Shown here in pieces: positions 42,768 through 51,702 of a stretch of DNA of 64,000 bases. The notes beneath the pieces are model-generated. The model made no database searches, was not told the origin of the DNA, and worked only from the letters and a program-made list of their open reading frames with translations. Origin of the DNA: Sorangium cellulosum So ce56 (GTDB taxonomy: Bacteria; Myxococcota_A; Polyangia; Polyangiales; Polyangiaceae); the NCBI RefSeq assembly GCF_000067165.1, contig NC_010162.1, positions 10,342,501 to 10,406,500 of the forward strand, in the 5' to 3' direction. Position 1 is the stretch's first letter; the number at the start of each line of letters is the position of its first letter. A program made the translations under genes and the position numbers.

Positions 42768-43242
42768 CTACCTGCCGTCTTGAGTCACTACCCCCGCGAG
42801 AACATAGCTCTTGTCGGCCGCGAGCGCGACGACCGCCGCCCCCGGCGGCACTCGGTTTCCAGCTCGCCCCTCCGTCGTGGCTGATCGCGACACCTTCCGG
42901 TGACGTTCCCACGAGGACATTCGGGCCCGCGCCGCCGAGCACCCAGGTCGGTGAGCGATCCGTCAGACCGTCAGCGAGACGCCACGTCAGTCCCTCGTCG
43001 ATGGACCGGTATACCCCTCCCGGGTTGTGCCCGGTGAGGAGGGACTCGCCATGCACGTGAAATCGAAGCGGCTCCACGTCTCCCACTCTCCGCCAGCTCC
43101 CGCCACCGGCGGCAAGTCGATAGAGACCCCTGCTGTACAGAGCGGCGTAGGTCCACGTGTTCTTGACCCAAGTGCCCCATGGTCTGGCGTGCGAGCGTCG
43201 GCACGGGCCCCAGTCCGTGGACCCCACGTTGTGCCACACCAT
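42768..43242 (-). pseudogene. Frameshifted and 5'-truncated BNR/Asp-box repeat protein
   Basis: The first frame reads through an Asp-box, GVYRSIDEGLTWRLADG, and a second, SHDGGASWKPS, as in sialidase-like propellers. At the G/C run near 42835-42850 this frame turns into low-complexity Arg/Gly, while the +1 frame continues as AAVVALAADKSYVLAGVV to a stop at 42768-42770. This looks like a one-base frameshift. The N-terminus has no signal peptide and only about two blades remain, so the gene is also truncated. Confidence 0.65.
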
Positions 43243-43289
43243 GCCGCGGGGGTGACGGCAGGCGGGCGGCTGCTGCGACGCGTCGCGAT

Positions 43290-43923
43290 CTACTTCAGCG
43301 CTTCCTCAGCGCCGGCCGCGGTCACGGCCTGCTCAAGCCATCGGTGCAACGTGGGCATGTCGACGCAGCCGTCGATCTGCGCCTCCAGCGCGGGACTGAG
43401 CGCGAGCCCACGCCGCGCCAGCACCGTGCGTAGCGCGGCGCGCGCCTCGGTCAGCTGGCCTTCCTCGATGAGCTCCTCCTTCACCTCCGGGCTATCCGCG
43501 AGCAAGGTGCGCAGGATCCCCTGCCGGCGCGCCTCGATCTCCGGATCATCGGAGCGAGCGAACCGCCGCTTCAATTCCTCCTGGGTCCACGGTGACATCG
43601 ACATGTACTGTAGCATGGAGAGCACCCATTCCACTTCCCGCCGCGGTGCGACCCACCGGGCGAAATCGTCCAGGCGTTTCCTCATGTCCCCGAGCCTCCG
43701 GCCATGGCGCAGCCAGGGGAGCCAGGCCGTCGGGCTGCAGCACCCGTAGGTAGCCGTCGGCCTGCACCCGATCGAGGCGAACCTCGGGCGCCTCCTGCCA
43801 CGCGGCGGCGCCGCCCGTGACCCGCGCCGCTTCCTCCGCGAACGTCTGCTTCGCGAACCGGTCCAGCTTTCCCACACGGCTCTGATATCGATGCTCGGGC
43901 ACAGGCGCACTTGAAATAACCAC
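43290..43923 (-). pseudogene. Internally deleted gene of a myxobacterial repeat family
   Basis: Two frames on the minus strand hold halves of one protein. From 43923 the N-terminal part reads KLDRFAKQTFAEEAARVTGG and RVQADGYLRVLQPDGLAPL as far as PWPEARGHEE. At about 43680 sense shifts to the other frame, which reads LDDFARWVAPRREVEWVLSML and ends in a helical tail (GQLTEARAALRTVLARRG). From memory of Sorangium paralogues, a middle part is missing between HEE and LDDFARW, so an internal deletion with a frameshift is inferred. Confidence 0.55.
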
Positions 43924-44284
43924 TCTGCTCGGCAGAAATAGAGAGATGATTCCGGCAGAACACGCGTAATTGCGTGAGCCTGGGTGCGCTGGGGACCCAG
44001 AGACTCACGACGGCCGGCGGGCATGGTCGTGCTGCCCTTCGAGGACGAGCCCCGCGTGCCTCCTCGAACCGATCCGAGCGTTCCCCGGGCGGTCCGCCTC
44101 CCGACGCCGCGCGACGGGCTGGCCAACGGGCGTGCAGATCTGCTCTGTTACGGTGTTGCGGCTCTTGTCTACACCGGCCACGGCGACCTCGCGTGGCCAG
44201 GAGCGATCTCGAGGTGGCAGCGAACATGCGCAGATCTTCGCGGAACGACGCCGGCCTCCCCCGTGGCTCACGGACCTGGGAGCC
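43924..44284. other. Upstream region of the T6SS effector island
   Basis: 361 bp between the decayed gene and the first vgrG. Two small dyads lie at its left end: TCTGC-tcg-GCAGA (43924-43936) and CACGC-gtaatt-GCGTG (43961-43976). These are possible operator sites, or belong to the promoter of the decayed gene. The rest is coding-like in composition but no frame is convincing. The island promoter should lie here; no clear boxes are visible. Confidence 0.4.
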
Positions 44285-46489
44285 ATGAGCGACGTCGACG
44301 TCCGGCTCGCCTGCGGGCCGCTCGGTGAGTGCGTCGTGCTGGAGCTCGCGGGGCGCGAGGCCATGGACGCCCTCTCGTCCTGGGAGGTGCGCGTCGCCGT
44401 CCCCGGCGAGGTGGATCTCGCGGCGCTCCTTCGCGCCCCGGCGACGCTCGCGCTCGTCGACCCCGCCGAGGGCTCCGAGCGGCTCGTCCGCCTCCTCGTC
44501 GTCGAGGCGAGCTGCGCTCTCCGCCGTGGCCGGGAGCGGATCTACGCGCTCCGCCTCTCGGATCCGCCATGGCTCCTCACGCTGCGCGGCGGCTACCGGG
44601 TCTTCCTCGAGAAGACGACCGAGCAGATCGTGGCCGAGGTGCTGGCGGGCGCGGGCATCCCCGCGGCGGCGATCGCGCCGCGGCTCGCGGGCGCGTACCC
44701 GGTGCGGCCCCAGTGCGTCCAGTACGCCGAGGCGGAGTGGGCGTTCATCGAGCGCCTGCTGGCCGACGAGGGGATCTCGTACTGGTTCGACACGACGGCC
44801 GAGGGCGAGCACCGCATCGTCCTCGGCGACGGCAGGGGCTCGCACGACGGGATCGAGGGCGGCGCGGCGCTCCCCTACGCCGGGGCCCGCGGGGCGAAGC
44901 TCGGCGCGCGCGCCCTCTCGTCGCTCGAGTGGGAGGAGCAGGCCGTGGCCGATCGGGTCACGGTGCGTGACTTCGACGTGCAGCACCCGGACGTCTACGT
45001 CGACGGCCACGCCGGCGAGGGCGAGCTCGCGTGGCTCGAGGTCCCGGCCGGCGTCCCCACGGCCGAGGCCGCGAAGGCGCGGGCCAGGCGGCGGCTGGAG
45101 CAGCTGCAGCGCGACAAGGTCGCCGTCACGGGGGAGAGCGACTGCATCCGCCTCGGGCCAGGGCGCCTCGTGGAGATCACGGGCGCGGGCGCGGACCTCT
45201 TCGAGCAGCGGATGCTCGTCGCCGAGCTCTCCCACCGCTACGCGCGGCCGAGCCGCGACGGCGGCGCGGCCACGCCCTACGGAAACCGGATCGCGCTCAG
45301 GCCGACGAAGGCCGCGGACGGCGGAGATCACCCGCCCTTCCGGCCCGCGATCCGCCCGGCGCCCGCGGTGGAGCACATCGACGGCGCGGTGATCACGGGG
45401 CCGCCCGGCGAGGAGATCCACGTCGACGATCTCGGCCGGATCAAGCTGCGCTTCCTCTGGGATCGCTCCGGGATCGCCGACGACCGCGCCTCGCACTGGA
45501 TCCGCTGCCTCCAGCACCCGCTCGGCGCCTCGATGTTCCTGCCCCGCGTCGGCTGGGAGGTCCACGTCGGCTACCTCGACGGCTCGCCGGATCGCCCCTT
45601 CGTCCTCGGCCGCGCCTACAACGCGACCGCCGTCGCGCCGTTCCCGCTCCCCGCGGCGTCGGCGACGACCGCGCTCCAGTCGTGGACCACGCCGAGGAGC
45701 GGCGAGACCCAGGGGATCACGATGGTCGACGACGCGGGCGCGGAGGCGCTCTCGATCCACGCCTCGCGGGATCTCTCGGTCAAGGTCGGCGGCCCGGAGG
45801 CGACGCGGATCGACGGCGACGACGCGCAGGTCGTCGGCCTGTCGCTCACCAGCAACGTGCTCGGGAGCCACGCCGCGCGCGTCGGGGCGACCCAGCGCGT
45901 CGACGTGGGGCAGGAGATGCTCCTCTCGGTCGAGGGGGCGAGCTCCGAGCTCGTCGGCGGGGCGGAGCTCGTCGACGTCACCGGCAACCGCGCCGTGCTG
46001 GCCAGCGGGTCGTGCGTCGAGGTCGTGGGCGGCGGCTACGCGCTGCTCTGCAACCAGTCCAACGTCAACGTGAGCGGCGGCTGCGCCCGGGTGGTGCTCG
46101 GGACGACGTCGATCGCGAGCGGCCTCGGCGTCACGGAGTCGGTCGCGGGGGCGCGCACCTACGCCTGCCGCGGCTCCCGGACGATCCGCTGCAGCAGCTA
46201 CGCCGAGTCGATCAACGGCGGCAAGCGGAGCCAGGCGGGCGCGGTGCACGAGCGGGCCGCGGGGAACGTCGGCCTCAAGGCATCGATGGGCACGATCACG
46301 GCCGGGAAGGTCTCGATCGGCGCAGGCGGGAAGGTCTCGATCAGCGCGCCGGTGGTGACGATCCAGGCCAGCGGCAGCATCGCGGCGGGCACGATGACGC
46401 TGGGCGGCGGCAAGCTGAAGACGACCGGCGGCGTCACCCACGTGGACGGCGGCACGACCCGGCGCGCCAGCGGAAAGGCGGGCAAGTGA
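44285..46489 (+). CDS. vgrG: Type VI secretion spike protein VgrG, copy 1
   Basis: 734 residues. The gp27-like part (about 1-390) includes YRVFLEKTTEQIVAEVLAGAGI, CVQYAEAEWAFIERLLADEGISYWF and RLGPGRLVEITG. The gp5 OB-fold follows (about 395-460) with GPPGEEIHVDDLGRIKLRF and FLPRVGWEVHVGYLDGSPDRP. The C-terminal half (480-734) is a repetitive beta-helix with many V-x-G and S-x-x-V-x-G units. VgrG trimers puncture target membranes and carry effectors. The stop codon overlaps the next vgrG start (GTGA, 46486-46489). Confidence 0.95.
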   Translation: MSDVDVRLACGPLGECVVLELAGREAMDALSSWEVRVAVPGEVDLAALLRAPATLALVDPAEGSERLVRLLVVEASCALRRGRERIYALRLSDPPWLLTLRGGYRVFLEKTTEQIVAEVLAGAGIPAAAIAPRLAGAYPVRPQCVQYAEAEWAFIERLLADEGISYWFDTTAEGEHRIVLGDGRGSHDGIEGGAALPYAGARGAKLGARALSSLEWEEQAVADRVTVRDFDVQHPDVYVDGHAGEGELAWLEVPAGVPTAEAAKARARRRLEQLQRDKVAVTGESDCIRLGPGRLVEITGAGADLFEQRMLVAELSHRYARPSRDGGAATPYGNRIALRPTKAADGGDHPPFRPAIRPAPAVEHIDGAVITGPPGEEIHVDDLGRIKLRFLWDRSGIADDRASHWIRCLQHPLGASMFLPRVGWEVHVGYLDGSPDRPFVLGRAYNATAVAPFPLPAASATTALQSWTTPRSGETQGITMVDDAGAEALSIHASRDLSVKVGGPEATRIDGDDAQVVGLSLTSNVLGSHAARVGATQRVDVGQEMLLSVEGASSELVGGAELVDVTGNRAVLASGSCVEVVGGGYALLCNQSNVNVSGGCARVVLGTTSIASGLGVTESVAGARTYACRGSRTIRCSSYAESINGGKRSQAGAVHERAAGNVGLKASMGTITAGKVSIGAGGKVSISAPVVTIQASGSIAAGTMTLGGGKLKTTGGVTHVDGGTTRRASGKAGK

Positions 46490-48669
46490 GCGAGCGACCC
46501 ATCCTGCTCGAGATCCCCGGCGTGGACGCCGAGCTCCGCGTCCACGCGTGCCAGGTCGAGGAGCGCGCCTGCGCCCCGACGGTGGCCCACGCGCGCTGCG
46601 CCGCCTTCGTGGGCGGCGAGCCCGCCGAGCTCGCGGCGCTCGATCTGATCGGGCGCGCCGCGACGCTCACGCTGCGCTTCCACGGCGTCGAGCGGCGCTT
46701 CGCGCTCGCGGTGGAGGCCGTCGAGGAGCGCGACGCCCACGCGCGCGTGACCCTCGCCTCGCCGGTCGCCCGGCTCGACGGGACGCGCGACTACCGGGTC
46801 TTCGTCGACGAGAGCGCCACCGAGATCGCGGCGCGCGTCCTCGGCGATCACGGCGTCCGCCTCGACCTCCGCGCCCGCCGCGCGGCGGCGAAGCGGCCCC
46901 ACTGCGCGCAGGTCTTCGAGAGCGACCTCGGCTTCTGCGCCCGCCTCCTCGCCGAGGAGGGCATGAGCTGGTTCCCGGACGAGGGCGATCCCGCGCTCCT
47001 CCACGTCGCCGACGCGCCCGAGACGTTCCTCGACACGGGCGCGGCGATCCCGTGGCGCGACGAGGCCGGGCTCGTCCCCGGGCGAGCCCTGTACGCGGCG
47101 CGGGTCCGGAGGCGGGTGGCGGTCGAGAAGGTCGCGCTCAAGGCGTACGATTTCACCCGGCCGATGCTCGATCTGAGCGGCGCCTCGGGCGAGGGCGCGC
47201 TCGAGTGGTACGAGGTCCCGGGCGGCCTCGACGATCCGGGCGCGGGCCGCGAGCTCGCGGCGATCCGCCTCGCCGAGCGCCGGGCCGGGGCGACCTCGCT
47301 CGAGGGCGAGGCCACGGCGCCGGAGCTCCGCGCCGGCGAGATCGTCGAGGTGACCGACCCGCCCGAGGAGCTCGGCGACGCGCGCTGGCTCGTGCTCGCC
47401 GTCGTGCACGAGGCGAGGGCGCAGGGGGGTCCGGAGGAGCTCGCTTACCGCGCTCGCTTCGAGGCGGTCCCGGCGCGCGACGGCTTCCGCCCGGCGCGCC
47501 GGGCCCCCGAGCCTCGCGGCGGCGCCGGGACCGCGGTGGTCACCGGGCCGCCGGGCAAGGAGATCGCCCTCGACGAGCACGGCCGCAGCCGCCTCCGGCT
47601 CCGCTGGGATCGCCAGGGCACGTGCGAGACGTGCGATACGTGCGAGACGTCAGATAACCGGAGCTCCGGCTTCGCCCGCGTGACCCAGCCGCAGCTCTCG
47701 GGCGCGATGCTGAACCCGCGGGTCGGCTGGGAGGAGCTCGTCGGCTTCAGCGACCGGGGCGGGGAGATCCCGGTGATCCTCGGCCGGTTGTACAACGCCG
47801 TCCAGGCGCCGCCGGCCGCGCTGCCCGCGAAGAAGGTCGAGACCCGCCTCGGCACGCGGGCGACCCCCGGCGGCTCGGGCGGCAGCGGCGTCGGGATCAG
47901 CGACGAGGCCGGGAACGAGCGCCTCGGGCTCGACACGTCGGGCGACTACCGGGAGCGGACCGAGAACGACAAGCGGACCGAGATCGCCGGGCGCTCCGAG
48001 CGCGTGGTCGGCGGCGCCCGGACGGTCGAGGTCAAGGAGCGGCGGGTCGAGAAGGTGGCGGGCGCGCTGTCGCTCGAGGTGGGCGGCGAGCGCAAGGTGG
48101 CGGTCGACTCGAACTACGGGCTGAAGGCGGCCTCCGAGGCGATCACCGTGGGGGGCGCCCGCGTGATCCGCGCCGGCGGCGACTACCTCACCGTGACGCC
48201 GAGCTTCGTCCGGATGGTGGGCGGCGCGAAGCAGGAGGTCGGCGTCGAGCACCAGAGCGTCTTCGCCAAGGGCGCCTCGACGCTGCTCGTCGGCGGCTCG
48301 GTGAGCACCACCGCCGGCCCGTCGGAGTCGGTGGGCGTGGCCGGCGCGGCGATCGTGAAGGTCTCGGGCGCGCAGACCATCGACGCCGGCTCCTACGGCC
48401 TCACCGTGCGGGGGCTCTACGCCGAGAGCTTCGGCTCGCGCAGCGTCGCCGCGGGAGGCGACGTCGCGGAGAGCTTCGGCAAGGTCACGACCACCTCGCG
48501 GGGCGCCGCCGACATCGCCGGCGCCGAGATCGCCGTCGAGGCGGCCGCGAAGCTCACGATCAAGGCGCAGGGGGTGACGATCACCATGACCCCCGGGTCC
48601 ATCACCATCTCGGGCAAGCTCGAGGGCCCGACGTCGAGCGTCGAGGAAGGGGTTCATCACTATGGCTAG
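46486..48669 (+). CDS. vgrG: Type VI secretion spike protein VgrG, copy 2
   Basis: 727 residues starting at a GTG that overlaps the preceding TGA. The gp27-like part has YRVFVDESATEIAARVLGDHGV, FESDLGFCARLLAEEGMSWF and LRAGEIVEV. In the OB-fold region, between LRLRWDR and RVTQPQLSGAMLNPRVGWEE, lies an odd Cys/Glu/Asp/Thr triplet repeat (residues about 379-390). The tail (about 460-727) is a beta-helix with ERVVGGARTVEV-like units. It is clearly diverged from copy 1, so the pair could form different spikes or a mixed trimer. Confidence 0.94.
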   Translation: MSERPILLEIPGVDAELRVHACQVEERACAPTVAHARCAAFVGGEPAELAALDLIGRAATLTLRFHGVERRFALAVEAVEERDAHARVTLASPVARLDGTRDYRVFVDESATEIAARVLGDHGVRLDLRARRAAAKRPHCAQVFESDLGFCARLLAEEGMSWFPDEGDPALLHVADAPETFLDTGAAIPWRDEAGLVPGRALYAARVRRRVAVEKVALKAYDFTRPMLDLSGASGEGALEWYEVPGGLDDPGAGRELAAIRLAERRAGATSLEGEATAPELRAGEIVEVTDPPEELGDARWLVLAVVHEARAQGGPEELAYRARFEAVPARDGFRPARRAPEPRGGAGTAVVTGPPGKEIALDEHGRSRLRLRWDRQGTCETCDTCETSDNRSSGFARVTQPQLSGAMLNPRVGWEELVGFSDRGGEIPVILGRLYNAVQAPPAALPAKKVETRLGTRATPGGSGGSGVGISDEAGNERLGLDTSGDYRERTENDKRTEIAGRSERVVGGARTVEVKERRVEKVAGALSLEVGGERKVAVDSNYGLKAASEAITVGGARVIRAGGDYLTVTPSFVRMVGGAKQEVGVEHQSVFAKGASTLLVGGSVSTTAGPSESVGVAGAAIVKVSGAQTIDAGSYGLTVRGLYAESFGSRSVAAGGDVAESFGKVTTTSRGAADIAGAEIAVEAAAKLTIKAQGVTITMTPGSITISGKLEGPTSSVEEGVHHYG
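47623..47649 (+). repeat. 9-bp triplicated insertion in vgrG copy 2
   Basis: Three 9-bp units (TGCGAGACG, TGCGATACG, TGCGAGACG) encode Cys-Glu-Thr, Cys-Asp-Thr, Cys-Glu-Thr at residues 380-388, in frame within the OB-fold. The units give two C-x-x-C pairs. The neighbouring vgrG genes have nothing comparable at this site. Confidence 0.9.
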
Positions 48670-49165
48670 GTCGCGCACGGTCCAGCAATCGACCGCCCGC
48701 CCCGCGCGGGGCGAGGCGAAGCCCCTCGGCCCCGGGTTCCACCCGGGAATCGTGGAGATGATCGCCGCGCGCGGCGAGGAGAAGAGCGACGCGCGCCCCG
48801 CGTTCCAGGTGCGCTCGAGCGACGGGCGCCGGCTCCTCGCGACGCTCGCCGCCGGCGTCTCGCCCGCGTTCATCGAGGAGTGCATGCGCGAGGGCCGCAC
48901 CGTCGTGCTCGCGGACGCGCCCGGGGGCGTCGCCATCCTGGGCGCGCTCCAGACGGCCTCGGCGCCGGCGCCGGACGCGCACGGGACGCTGGCGCTCGAC
49001 GCCCGCCACCTCCGGCTGCGCGCCAGGGAGACGCTGGAGCTCGAGGTGCCGGGATCGAGCCTCCGGATCGAGCCCGGCGGCGCGGTGCGGATCGAGGGCG
49101 ACCGGCTGGTGATCGACATGGCGGCGCTCGTGCGGATCTTCTCGGCGCGGGTGGAGCTGCCGTGA
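48662..49165 (+). CDS. DUF3540-like T6SS-associated protein
   Basis: 167 residues; the ATG at 48662 overlaps the end of vgrG copy 2 by 8 bp and its stop overlaps the next vgrG start by 4 bp. The chain has a central beta-rich part with DGRRLLATLAAGVSP and GRTVVLADAPGGVAILGALQ and a C-terminal tail with LRIEPGGAVRIEGDRLVID, a beta-helix-like run. This resembles DUF3540, small proteins found between vgrG genes and probably acting as spike or tail adaptors. The domain name is from pattern memory; the T6SS role rests on the overlaps. Confidence 0.65.
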   Translation: MARSRTVQQSTARPARGEAKPLGPGFHPGIVEMIAARGEEKSDARPAFQVRSSDGRRLLATLAAGVSPAFIEECMREGRTVVLADAPGGVAILGALQTASAPAPDAHGTLALDARHLRLRARETLELEVPGSSLRIEPGGAVRIEGDRLVIDMAALVRIFSARVELP

Positions 49166-51702
49166 GCGGCGTCGCGCTGACGATCGAGGGCGATCCGGAT
49201 CTCTCGCCGTCGCGCGTCCGCGGCGCGGAGCGGCTCGGGGAGGCCTCGGCGTTCGAGATCGATCTCCATGGCCCGAGGGACGCGCTCGTCGCGCCCAGGA
49301 GCGTGCTCCGCAAGGCGGGGCGGCTCGCCCTGGACGCCCCCACGGGGAGCAGGACGTTCCTCGGCGTCGTCACCCGGTTCGCCGTGATCGCGAGCGATCA
49401 CGAGCACCTGCGGGCTTACCGGCTCACGCTCGCGTCGCGCTTCGCCTTGCTCGCGCTCACCCGGAGGGCGCGCACGTTCCAGGAGATGACGGCGCCGGAG
49501 ATCGTCGAGCAGGTGGCGCGAGGGGGCGGCTACAGGGCCGTGCGCAAGCGGCTCGCGGCGTCCTACCCGAAGCGCCGCTACGTCGTGCAGTACCAGGAGA
49601 GCGACGCGGCGTTCGTCCGGCGGATCTGCGAGGAGCACGGGCTGTATTTCCGGTTCGAGGACGACGGCGAGGGCGAGGTGTTCGTCCTCGAGGACGACTC
49701 CGCCTCCGCCGAGGACGCCTACCCGGGCGGCGTCGCGCTGGTCACCCGCAGCACGCTGGACGAGCCGGGGCCCGTCGCGGTGGACGCGGCGCGGCGGCTC
49801 CGGCGCGCGGCCGGCAAGGTCGTCCTCCGCGATCACAGCCCCGATCAGCCCCGGCTCTCGCTCGAGGCCGAGGCCTCGGGGGGCGTCGAGGCGGAGCGGG
49901 ACGTGGAGGTCTACGAGGCGCCCGGCGGCTTCGCCTCGCCGGCGGAGGGCGCGGCGCGCGCGCGGATCCGGCTCGAGTCGCTGCGCGCCGAGGCCGCGCG
50001 CCTGTCGTTCGACAGCAACGCGCTCGCGCTCTCGCCCGGCGCGCGCTGCCGCCTCGTGGAGGCGCCGGACCACCACGGCGTCGTCCAGGCGGCGGGCGAA
50101 TGCGTGGTGACCGACGTCGCGCTGCGCTGGGACGCGGGCGACGGGGTCCTCCGCGCCAGCGTCGGGGCGATCCCGGCCAGCGTGCCGTTCCGCCTGCCGA
50201 AGGTCACGCCGAGGCCGCGCATCGCCGGGGTGCAGTCGGCCTGGGTCACCGGGGAGCGGGGGCAGGAGATCCACCCCGACGCGCTCGGCCGCGTCCACCT
50301 CCGCTTCCACTGGGATCTGCACGGCGAGGGCGACCAGCGGAGCAGCCTGCCCGTGCGGGTGGCGCAGCCGCACCTGCCGGATCCGATGCTCCTGCCGCGC
50401 GTGGGCTGGGAGGTCTTCGTGATGTTCGAGGACGGCGATCCGGATCGCCCCGTGGTGCTCGGGCGCTCGTACAACGAGAAGCAGCGGCCGCCCCTCGCGC
50501 TGCCCGCGAACAAGACGGTGACGTCGATCGCGACCGACAGCTCGCCCGGCGGGGGGGCGCGGACGGCGATCCAGATGGACGACGCGGCCGGCCGCGAGCA
50601 CGTCCTCGTGCACGCGCCCTTCGCCAAGGAGACGACGGTCGGGGGGGACCACGAGGCGCAGACGCTGAAGAACGAGGATCTCCAGGTCGGCGCCGCCCTG
50701 CAGGCCGAGGTCGGGGGCGACGAGTCGACCTCGGTGCACCTCGGGTACATCGGCGGCTACGGCTCCCGGAGCGTGACGGTGGGCGGCGCGCAGCGCCAGA
50801 GCGCGGGGGGCAACTTCGTGAGCGAGGTCGGCGCCGAGACGGCCGTGGTGGGGGGGATGCTCGTGGAGCAGGCCGGCAACCCCGTGAAGGGCGCAGCCAA
50901 CCTCGCCGCGTCCGCGCTGCTGTCGAAGGTGAGCGCGCGGGGCGCCGCCGGGCAGATCGCGGCGTCGGCGATGGGCGCGTCGCGCGCGGCCTACGAGGGC
51001 TACCAGGCGAAGGGCGCGGAGGGCGCGCTCGCCGCGATCAAGGACAGCGCGGCGGGCAGCGCGATGTCGCTGCTGCCGGGGGGCGAGGCGCTCCTTGCGG
51101 CGGTGAAGGGGTCGTCGAGCCCGATGCCGTGGGATCATGGACGGCCCGCGCAGGGCGAGGCGGCGCCGGGCGGCGGGGCCGCGGGGGCGAGCGGCGCGGG
51201 CGGCGGGCCGGCGGGCCCCGGGCCGGGCCACCGCAGCGTCGTCGCGAGCGGCTCGTACACCGAGGCGGTGGGCGCCCTCTACACGCTGACCACGCCGGGC
51301 CCCGTCTCGTGGGTGACCGCCGGCCCCGCGACGACCGTGATCAACGGGAGCCACACGAGCAGCGCGGCGAGCGCCGGCCTCACGGTGGGCGGCGGCCTCG
51401 GCGAGTGGCTCGGCTCGCTGAACATCGGCAGCCGGGGGGCGATCACCCGGAGCGTCGCGGGGGCCATGACCTCGGACGTGAAGGGCGCGCTGAAGATCAG
51501 CGCGGGCGGCTCGTACACGCTCACCGCGAAGAGCGCGCTGACGCTCGAGGTGAGCGGGAACCTGAAGCTCGGCGGCAGCCCGATCACCTTCCGGTGCGGC
51601 GCGTCCGAGATCTCGGCGACGCCGGCGGGCGTCACGATCAAGTCCCCCTCGATCACCATCACCGGGAGCTCGAAGCAGTCGGGCTCGCTCACGCACCGAT
51701 GA
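49162..51702 (+). CDS. vgrG: Type VI secretion spike protein VgrG, copy 3, with helical insertion
   Basis: 846 residues from a GTG inside a GTGA overlap. Gp27-like part with FQEMTAPEIVEQVARGGGYR and YVVQYQESDAAFVRRICEEHGLYF; OB-fold with GERGQEIHPDALGRVHLRFHWD and LLPRVGWEVFVMFEDGDPDRP. After about residue 573 the beta-helix is broken by about 110 residues of Ala-rich helix (KGAANLAASALLSKV, AIKDSAAGSAMSLLPGG) and a Gly/Ala/Pro linker, before beta-helix repeats resume at about 688. This extra module could be a cargo-binding or effector-like piece. Its stop overlaps the next gene (ATGA, 51699-51702). Confidence 0.94.
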   Translation: MSGVALTIEGDPDLSPSRVRGAERLGEASAFEIDLHGPRDALVAPRSVLRKAGRLALDAPTGSRTFLGVVTRFAVIASDHEHLRAYRLTLASRFALLALTRRARTFQEMTAPEIVEQVARGGGYRAVRKRLAASYPKRRYVVQYQESDAAFVRRICEEHGLYFRFEDDGEGEVFVLEDDSASAEDAYPGGVALVTRSTLDEPGPVAVDAARRLRRAAGKVVLRDHSPDQPRLSLEAEASGGVEAERDVEVYEAPGGFASPAEGAARARIRLESLRAEAARLSFDSNALALSPGARCRLVEAPDHHGVVQAAGECVVTDVALRWDAGDGVLRASVGAIPASVPFRLPKVTPRPRIAGVQSAWVTGERGQEIHPDALGRVHLRFHWDLHGEGDQRSSLPVRVAQPHLPDPMLLPRVGWEVFVMFEDGDPDRPVVLGRSYNEKQRPPLALPANKTVTSIATDSSPGGGARTAIQMDDAAGREHVLVHAPFAKETTVGGDHEAQTLKNEDLQVGAALQAEVGGDESTSVHLGYIGGYGSRSVTVGGAQRQSAGGNFVSEVGAETAVVGGMLVEQAGNPVKGAANLAASALLSKVSARGAAGQIAASAMGASRAAYEGYQAKGAEGALAAIKDSAAGSAMSLLPGGEALLAAVKGSSSPMPWDHGRPAQGEAAPGGGAAGASGAGGGPAGPGPGHRSVVASGSYTEAVGALYTLTTPGPVSWVTAGPATTVINGSHTSSAASAGLTVGGGLGEWLGSLNIGSRGAITRSVAGAMTSDVKGALKISAGGSYTLTAKSALTLEVSGNLKLGGSPITFRCGASEISATPAGVTIKSPSITITGSSKQSGSLTHR

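Noticed and set aside
42757..43242. Intact small BNR-repeat gene
   Set aside because: The longer reading ends in low-complexity Arg/Gly while a neighbouring frame continues the expected propeller sequence, showing a frameshift.
43951..43975. Sigma-54 promoter (GGCA ... TTGC) before the T6SS island
   Set aside because: Spacing between the two elements is about 6 bp too long for -24/-12 sites.
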